From Campylobacter sp. (GTDB lineage: Bacteria; Campylobacterota; Campylobacteria; Campylobacterales; Campylobacteraceae), in NCBI GenBank assembly GCA_017940085.1, contig JAGAZK010000040.1, positions 1 to 10,572 on the forward strand: a stretch of 10,572 nucleotides of DNA, in the 5' to 3' direction. Position numbers and translations under genes: made by a program. The notes beneath the pieces are model-generated. The model was not told the origin of the DNA. It saw only the letters and a program-made list of their open reading frames with translations, and searched no databases. How positions within the stretch are numbered: the first letter of the stretch is position 1; each line of letters begins with the position of its first letter. Positions 6,419-10,572 of the stretch are shown in pieces.

Positions 6419-7090
6419 ATGAGAATTTTGATAGTGGAAGATGAAATCACACTAAACAAAACAATAGCAGAAGGTCTGCAAGAATATGGCTATCAAACAG
6501 ATAGTTCAGAAAATTTCAAAGATGCAGAGTATTTTATAGGCATTAGAAATTATGATCTAGTGCTTACTGATTTGATGTTGCCTGATGGCGATGGATTAGA
6601 TTTAGTTGGCGTAGCTAAACAAAAAAATTCCCGCACCGCTGTAGTTGTATTATCTGCAAAAGATGATAAAAATAGCGAAATAGCAGCTTTGAAAGCTGGA
6701 GCTGATGATTATATCAAAAAACCATTTGATTTTGATATTTTAATCGCAAGAATAGAAGCTAGACTTCGCTTTGGTGGAACAAATGTAATCAAAATCGATG
6801 ATCTAATCATAGATCCGGATGAAGAAAAAATCATTTATCTAGGACAAGAGATTGAGCTAAAAGGCAAACCTTTTGAAGTCCTAACTCACCTTGCAAGACA
6901 TTCAGATCAAATTGTTAGCAAAGAGCAACTCTTAGACGCTATTTGGGAAGAACCAGAGCTTGTAACTCCAAATGTAATTGAAGTAGCAATCAATCAAATT
7001 CGCCAAAAAATGGATAAACCACTTAATATTTCTACAATCGAGACTGTTCGCCGCCGCGGATATAGATTTTGTTTCCCGAAAAAAGCTTAA
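6419..7090 (+). CDS. cosR: OmpR-family response regulator of the CosR/HsrA group, with intact phospho-acceptor Asp
   Basis: A 223-residue regulator. The receiver domain (1 to about 118) has the acidic pair Glu7/Asp8, the phospho-acceptor Asp51 in LTDLMLPDGDG, switch Ser79 and Lys101-Pro102, so it should be phosphorylatable. The winged-helix domain (about 122-219) ends in TVRRRGYRFCFPKK; its recognition helix region is TPNVIEVAINQIRQKM (183-198). From memory this half is nearly the same as in H. pylori HsrA (HP1043) and C. jejuni CosR (Cj0355c), which are essential, bind DNA without phosphorylation and govern oxidative-stress and housekeeping genes. HsrA lacks the Asp and CosR is reported to carry Asn there; this protein differs from both. 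The ATG at 6419 is preferred to 6377 because of AAGGA at 6407-6411 and the usual MRILIVEDE start. The symbol is given on family grounds. It overlaps the kinase gene by 22 bases. Confidence 0.9.
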   Translation: MRILIVEDEITLNKTIAEGLQEYGYQTDSSENFKDAEYFIGIRNYDLVLTDLMLPDGDGLDLVGVAKQKNSRTAVVVLSAKDDKNSEIAALKAGADDYIKKPFDFDILIARIEARLRFGGTNVIKIDDLIIDPDEEKIIYLGQEIELKGKPFEVLTHLARHSDQIVSKEQLLDAIWEEPELVTPNVIEVAINQIRQKMDKPLNISTIETVRRRGYRFCFPKKA

Positions 7091-8325
7091 GAGCTAGATT
7101 TGCCCTGCAGTTAGCTACTGCTGGGGCTATGTTGATAGTAATTTTTTCTGTAATGCTGTATCATTACACAAAAATTACTATTTTAGAGGGCGTAGTTTTT
7201 GAACTAAAATCCAAAGCCAAGCAGTTTTCTGACGGAGAGATTAAATTTTCTGATTTCAAAGCCCACAATATACTTGCCAAAATACAAAAAAACTCAAACA
7301 ATCTTGTAAATTTACAATTTACTCAAGAAAAACAAGCAAACAAGACATTTCTCACACTTATTTATCCATGCAATGATAATATAATTTTGACTTTGAAAAA
7401 AGACACCACCAAATACACAAATATGGTAGATCAAATTCTTATTAATATTTTGGTTGTAAATGCGACAGTTACGAGTTTGGTTTTGTTTTATGCTATGTTT
7501 TTGTCAAGGATTTTGTTATTTCCTATAAAGATTTTGAGCAAAAATTTATTAAATTTAAATGAAAATCGTTTAGAAGAAATAAAATCAGATCAAATTCCAA
7601 ATGAATTTAAACCACTTGGTGATAGCTTAAATCAACTCATCAAACGCCTAAAAATAGTTTCAAACTATCAAAAAGAGCTTTTTACAGGTGCTGCACATGA
7701 GCTAAAGACGCCTTTGGCAGTAATGAAAACCAAAAATGAAGTTACTTTAATTAAGCCAAGAGAGCCCCAAAAATACATAGAAGCTCTCAAAAATAACAAT
7801 AATTCTATTGATCAAATGAATAAAATGATAAGTTCTATTTTGGCAATCGGTCGCCAAGAAGGAGCTCAATTTGAAGAAGCTACTAAGATCGATATAATCG
7901 CATTTTTGCACGATATTTCACGCAATTTCTTACTCCTTGCAAGAGCTGAGAACAAAGACATAAAAACTGATTTTTCGCCACCTAGTTTGACACTAAATTT
8001 ACAAATTACGCTTCTTACAAACATAATCCAAAATTTTATTCAAAATGCTATTAAATTTTCTCCGCCAAATTCTGTAATTTTGGTGTCTTCTGAGATAAAA
8101 GATGATAAATTTATTATCAAAGTGATTGATGAGGGCGAAGGTATCAAGCAAAACCAAGATTTGTTTGCACCATTTAAGAGATATGGGGATAAAACTGGAG
8201 CTGGTTTGGGATTATTTTTGGCAAAAAATGCAGCTGCTACACTTGGCGGAGATATTGAGATTAAAAATAGATCCGATAGAAGTGGTGCTATTGCTAGTTT
8301 TAGTTTGCCGATTAACAAAACATAA
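7069..8325 (+). CDS. Membrane sensor histidine kinase, probable partner of the CosR-like regulator
   Basis: A 418-residue kinase. Two membrane spans (about 11-31 and 122-150) enclose a periplasmic sensor of about 90 residues with no motif I recognise. A HAMP-like linker (about 151-195) with FPIKIL leads to the HisKA domain with His210 in AAHELKTPL. The ATP-binding domain has the N box around Asn326 (NFIQNAIKF), the G1 box at Asp354 (DEGEGI) and the G2 box GAGLGLFLA from Gly377; all catalytic residues are intact. It should autophosphorylate on His210 and pass phosphate to Asp51 of the regulator. An in-frame TAG at 7063-7065 means that the start must be TTG at 7069 (or ATT at 7066); the next Met, residue 21, lies inside the first span. 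No strong ribosome binding site is visible, so translation is probably coupled. The ppx/gppA gene starts nine bases after its stop. Confidence 0.9.
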   Translation: MFPEKSLRARFALQLATAGAMLIVIFSVMLYHYTKITILEGVVFELKSKAKQFSDGEIKFSDFKAHNILAKIQKNSNNLVNLQFTQEKQANKTFLTLIYPCNDNIILTLKKDTTKYTNMVDQILINILVVNATVTSLVLFYAMFLSRILLFPIKILSKNLLNLNENRLEEIKSDQIPNEFKPLGDSLNQLIKRLKIVSNYQKELFTGAAHELKTPLAVMKTKNEVTLIKPREPQKYIEALKNNNNSIDQMNKMISSILAIGRQEGAQFEEATKIDIIAFLHDISRNFLLLARAENKDIKTDFSPPSLTLNLQITLLTNIIQNFIQNAIKFSPPNSVILVSSEIKDDKFIIKVIDEGEGIKQNQDLFAPFKRYGDKTGAGLGLFLAKNAAATLGGDIEIKNRSDRSGAIASFSLPINKT

Positions 8326-8334
8326 AGGACAAAA

Positions 8335-9768
8335 ATGCCAAAAAGAGTAGCTGTTATAGATTTGGGATCAAATTCCGCAAGAATGGTCATATTCGAACGC
8401 ACAAGCAGACTTGGTTTTTTTATTTTTAGAGAATACAAAATCAAAGTCAGGCTAGGAGAAGGTGCTTATGAAAATGGCGGAGTTTTGCAACAAAAAGCTA
8501 TGGATAATGTGTTTTGTGCATTTAGCGAATTTAAACATTTGATTAAATTTTATGGTGTCAAAAAAGTGCTTTGCGCAGGCACTTCTGCCCTAAGAGATGC
8601 ACCAAATGCCAAAGATTTTATCAAAAGAATATTTGATGAGTTGAGTTTAAATTTAAAAGTAATTGACGGCAAAACAGAAGCGTTTTTTGGCGGAATTGCA
8701 GCATTAAATTTACTCAGCCCAATTGAGCAAGCCACTACTTTGGATATTGGCGGGGGATCTGCTGAACTTGCCAAAATCCAAAATGGCAAGATAATTGACA
8801 CAATTTCATTAAATTTAGGCACAGTTCGTTTGAAAGAATTGTTTTTTGATAAAAATCAGCCAGATTTGATTGATAAATTTATTAACGAATATGTTTTAAA
8901 AATACCTGATCATTTTAGGAGTGATAATTTGATTGCAATCGGCGGCTCACTAAGGGCGATTAGCGATTCTATCATCACCAAGACAAACCACCCAATCAAA
9001 ACTCTTCACAACTTTCATTATAAATTTGATGAGCAAAAAGATTTTATTAGAGCTATTATTTCTTCATCTTTAGATAATTTGCAAAATTTTTATATCAAAA
9101 AAGATCGCTTTGATACGATTAGAGGTGGTGCCGCAATATTTGTCGCAATCGCTGATAAACTCGGCACAAAAAGTGTTTTTACAAGCAGTGCAGGAGTAAG
9201 AGAGGGCGTATTTTTGTCAAATCTACTCCGACCTGGAATAAATTTGCCTAAAAATTTCAATCCTAGCATTAGAAGTTTGCAAGATCGTTTTTGCCAAAAA
9301 AACAGCCAAATTGCACTCAAATTTGCAAATAAATTATTCAAAGAATTATCCCCGCTTCACAAATTAAATCCAAATTTAGCGTTTGAACTAGGCGTAGCTA
9401 GCAAGATTTTCAATGCGACTTTTAGTTTAAATTTGGAGCCCAAACACGGTGGCTATATGATACGAAATGGTATCAATTACGGATTTACACACAGCCAAAA
9501 GGCACTCATTTCAGCTATTATCGAATACGGCGACAAAGGCGAAGCTGGACTTGCGAATTATGGCAATTTGTTGCCTAATATCGAGAGCGTGAGATGGCTT
9601 AATTACATACTTTTGCTTTCACAATTTTTTGGCGAGAGAGCAGAAATGGATTTTAAATTTACTCAAAATCGCTTAGAAATTTACGGAGCCAAAGATTATT
9701 TTATGCTCAAAGACAATATCCAAAAACTAAGCAAACCAAGCGAGTTTGAAATAGTATTTAGCGAGTAA
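8335..9768 (+). CDS. Ppx/GppA-family phosphatase (exopolyphosphatase / pppGpp phosphatase)
   Basis: A 477-residue protein close to family length. The N-terminal ASKHA-fold half has the first phosphate loop VIDLGSNSARM (7-17), AGTSALRDA (81-89), Glu116 in DGKTEAFFGG at the position of the catalytic Glu, and the second phosphate loop LDIGGGSAEL (136-145). Members remove terminal phosphate from polyphosphate or convert pppGpp to ppGpp; the sequence alone does not tell which. The C-terminal half (about 310-477) matches the HD-like domain in pattern, but where relatives have an HD or HE pair this protein reads Phe359-Asn360, while a later His371 (KHGGY) is kept. That domain is therefore probably not a metal-dependent hydrolase. 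AAGGA at 8325-8329, overlapping the kinase stop, supports the ATG. From memory C. jejuni has a Ppx/GppA gene (Cj0353c) near cosR, with a ferredoxin gene rather than a kinase between. Confidence 0.93.
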   Translation: MPKRVAVIDLGSNSARMVIFERTSRLGFFIFREYKIKVRLGEGAYENGGVLQQKAMDNVFCAFSEFKHLIKFYGVKKVLCAGTSALRDAPNAKDFIKRIFDELSLNLKVIDGKTEAFFGGIAALNLLSPIEQATTLDIGGGSAELAKIQNGKIIDTISLNLGTVRLKELFFDKNQPDLIDKFINEYVLKIPDHFRSDNLIAIGGSLRAISDSIITKTNHPIKTLHNFHYKFDEQKDFIRAIISSSLDNLQNFYIKKDRFDTIRGGAAIFVAIADKLGTKSVFTSSAGVREGVFLSNLLRPGINLPKNFNPSIRSLQDRFCQKNSQIALKFANKLFKELSPLHKLNPNLAFELGVASKIFNATFSLNLEPKHGGYMIRNGINYGFTHSQKALISAIIEYGDKGEAGLANYGNLLPNIESVRWLNYILLLSQFFGERAEMDFKFTQNRLEIYGAKDYFMLKDNIQKLSKPSEFEIVFSE

Positions 9769-9856
9769 ATTTCGCACAAATTTTAGTGCTTTGTCATCAA
9801 AATTTGATTAAATTTAGCTCAAATTTAATCAATAAATTTAATTTGAGAGTAAATTT
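9767..9856 (+). repeat. Seven AAATTT tracts, five near helical phase (possible curved DNA)
   Basis: AAATTT occurs at 9767, 9778, 9800, 9810, 9821, 9834 and 9851 (first bases) in the spacer after the Ppx/GppA gene. The first five are spaced 11, 22, 10 and 11 bases apart, near the 10.5-bp helical repeat, and the last two drift out of phase. AAATTT lacks an internal TpA step and such tracts bend DNA when in phase, so intrinsic curvature is possible. No gene is visible in the spacer 9769-9951. Confidence 0.5.
9804..9832 (+). repeat. Perfect 12-bp inverted repeat with 5-base loop
   Basis: TTGATTAAATTT (9804-9815) and AAATTTAATCAA (9821-9832) pair perfectly around a five-base loop, AGCTC. The stem has only one G-C pair and no T-run follows at once, so it is a poor intrinsic terminator. 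CTCAAATT (9818-9825) can also pair with AATTTGAG (9840-9847), giving a second hairpin that excludes the first. It could help end transcription of the Ppx/GppA gene or bind a protein dimer, or it may be chance in AT-rich DNA. Confidence 0.45.
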
Positions 9857-9873
9857 ATGTTTTATTTATAAGT

Positions 9874-9902
9874 TTTGATTTTTTTTCATAGTTTATTAGA
9901 AT
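9874..9902 (+). promoter_or_regulatory. Candidate promoter for the 3' membrane protein gene
   Basis: TTTGAT at 9874-9879 and TAGAAT at 9897-9902 are 17 bp apart, with a run of eight Ts (9879-9886) at the upstream end of the spacer. Transcription would start near 9909, about 43 bases before the TTG start codon. The hexamers are imperfect and the region is AT-rich, so confidence is modest. Confidence 0.4.
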
Positions 9903-9951
9903 AAATTCAGTAAAAATTTTGATAGGATTTCAAAATTAGAAAGGATAGCGA

Positions 9952-10572
9952 TTGGAAAAATTGACTTCAAATGATTTAACAAAACTTAAAAAATACTCTA
10001 TTTGGCAATTTATAATTACAGCAATATTTGCTTCAATCATTATATGTGTAGTCATATTTACTCCAAAATCCTTTAAGTATGGTGTAGCAATTTTAGTAAA
10101 TTTAGCTTATGTTGCTTTTATTATCGTATTTGTGATAAAAATATGTCAATTTTATATAATTTCTAAATTAAATAATAAAAAGAATTGGATTATTTTATAT
10201 TCATTTGCCATTATTATGTGCTTTTTTATACTTGTGAGTGCAAAAAATACATTTTTGTATTCTACTAATGATTATAAAATGATTTCATATTTATATTTTA
10301 TATTGTTATTAATTAGTATATTTTTGGTATCAAAATCTTATATCTCTCTCATGCAAATCCTAAAAAACCTATGTTCCATTGATAAATTTTACTTTATTAT
10401 GGCACTTATTTGTTATATATTAATATGTATTCCTGATGGAGTAATTTTGCTATCGCATTTTATAAACATACAATACCAAAGCGGAATAATACACGATTTT
10501 ATTGTAATTTATGGATTTTTATTTTATTTTTTACAATTCATTATTTTTATCTATATATTGGTGTTGTTATTT
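9952..10572 (+). CDS. Unrecognised multi-span membrane protein, N-terminal part (cut by window end)
   Basis: An open frame of 207 codons runs to the right edge without a stop. The start is TTG at 9952, six bases after AAGGA at 9941-9945; the next in-frame Met is residue 90, too late to be the start. The N-terminus MEKLTSNDLTKLKKYS is short, basic and cytoplasmic in type. About six hydrophobic spans follow, at roughly 18-36, 43-62, 79-97, 110-127, 147-167 and 183-206, joined by short loops such as SKLNNKKNW. It is very rich in Ile, Phe and Tyr and uses many ATA and ATT codons. I see no transporter, enzyme or toxin motif and do not recognise the family. It has its own spacer and candidate promoter, so it is probably not part of the Ppx/GppA operon. 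Confidence 0.75.
   Translation, partial: MEKLTSNDLTKLKKYSIWQFIITAIFASIIICVVIFTPKSFKYGVAILVNLAYVAFIIVFVIKICQFYIISKLNNKKNWIILYSFAIIMCFFILVSAKNTFLYSTNDYKMISYLYFILLLISIFLVSKSYISLMQILKNLCSIDKFYFIMALICYILICIPDGVILLSHFINIQYQSGIIHDFIVIYGFLFYFLQFIIFIYILVLLF

Noticed and set aside
8040..8444. Antisense open frame of 134 codons across the kinase/phosphatase junction
   Set aside because: It reads antisense through the conserved N, G1 and G2 boxes of the kinase and into the first phosphate loop of the next gene; no start signal or homology pattern is visible.
9804..9832. Inverted repeat as a Rho-independent terminator of the Ppx/GppA gene
   Set aside because: The stem has a single G-C pair and no T-run follows directly; the nearest T8 run is almost 50 bases downstream. 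I kept it only as an inverted repeat.
1..10572. tRNA genes, CRISPR arrays, insertion sequences, prophage or toxin-antitoxin genes
   Set aside because: I looked on both strands for cloverleaf-like ends, regularly spaced direct repeats and transposase or integrase motifs and saw none; the spacers are too short to hold them.

Overview
The window is AT-rich, gene-dense DNA from a Campylobacter or a very close relative in the Campylobacterota. The protein families point there: a MotB starting with the Cys-Pro-Glu-Cys-Pro leader, an Alvin-type ferredoxin, a Cys-free bL32, and above all an OmpR-type regulator whose C-terminal half matches, from memory, the HsrA (Helicobacter pylori HP1043) / CosR (Campylobacter jejuni Cj0355c) family. 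The species cannot be fixed; the layout differs from what I recall of C. jejuni, so a non-jejuni Campylobacter is more likely. All thirteen genes lie on the + strand. Four start with TTG.

Region 1 (1-861) is the end of motA and all of motB, the flagellar stator pair. Region 2 (862-1200) is a 2[4Fe-4S] ferredoxin gene. Region 3 (1201-4176) is a tight run, ndk - DUF177/YceD - rpmF - plsX - fabH, in which genes touch or overlap. It starts at a clear -10 element and joins nucleotide balance, 50S maturation and the start of fatty acid and phospholipid synthesis. Region 4 (4177-6341) has its own promoter and holds a PilZ-domain protein (probable cyclic-di-GMP effector), plsY and folB. PlsX makes acyl-phosphate and PlsY uses it, so both halves of that pathway flank fabH and the PilZ gene.

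Region 5 (6342-8325) is a two-component system. A very good sigma-70-type promoter (TTGAAA, 17 bp, TAAAAT) drives a CosR/HsrA-like regulator. It keeps the phospho-acceptor Asp51 and overlaps a complete membrane histidine kinase gene by 22 bases. In H. pylori and C. jejuni the counterpart is an orphan regulator not controlled by phosphorylation, so this paired form is the most interesting thing in the window. Region 6 (8326-9768) is a Ppx/GppA phosphatase closely linked to the kinase. Region 7 (9769-10572) is a 183-base spacer with AAATTT tracts near helical phase and a 12-bp inverted repeat, followed by the start of an unrecognised multi-span membrane protein that runs off the end.

I found no tRNA, rRNA, CRISPR array, insertion sequence or prophage gene. 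No stretch longer than 300 bases lacks a gene. Comparisons with other species are from memory and were not searched.
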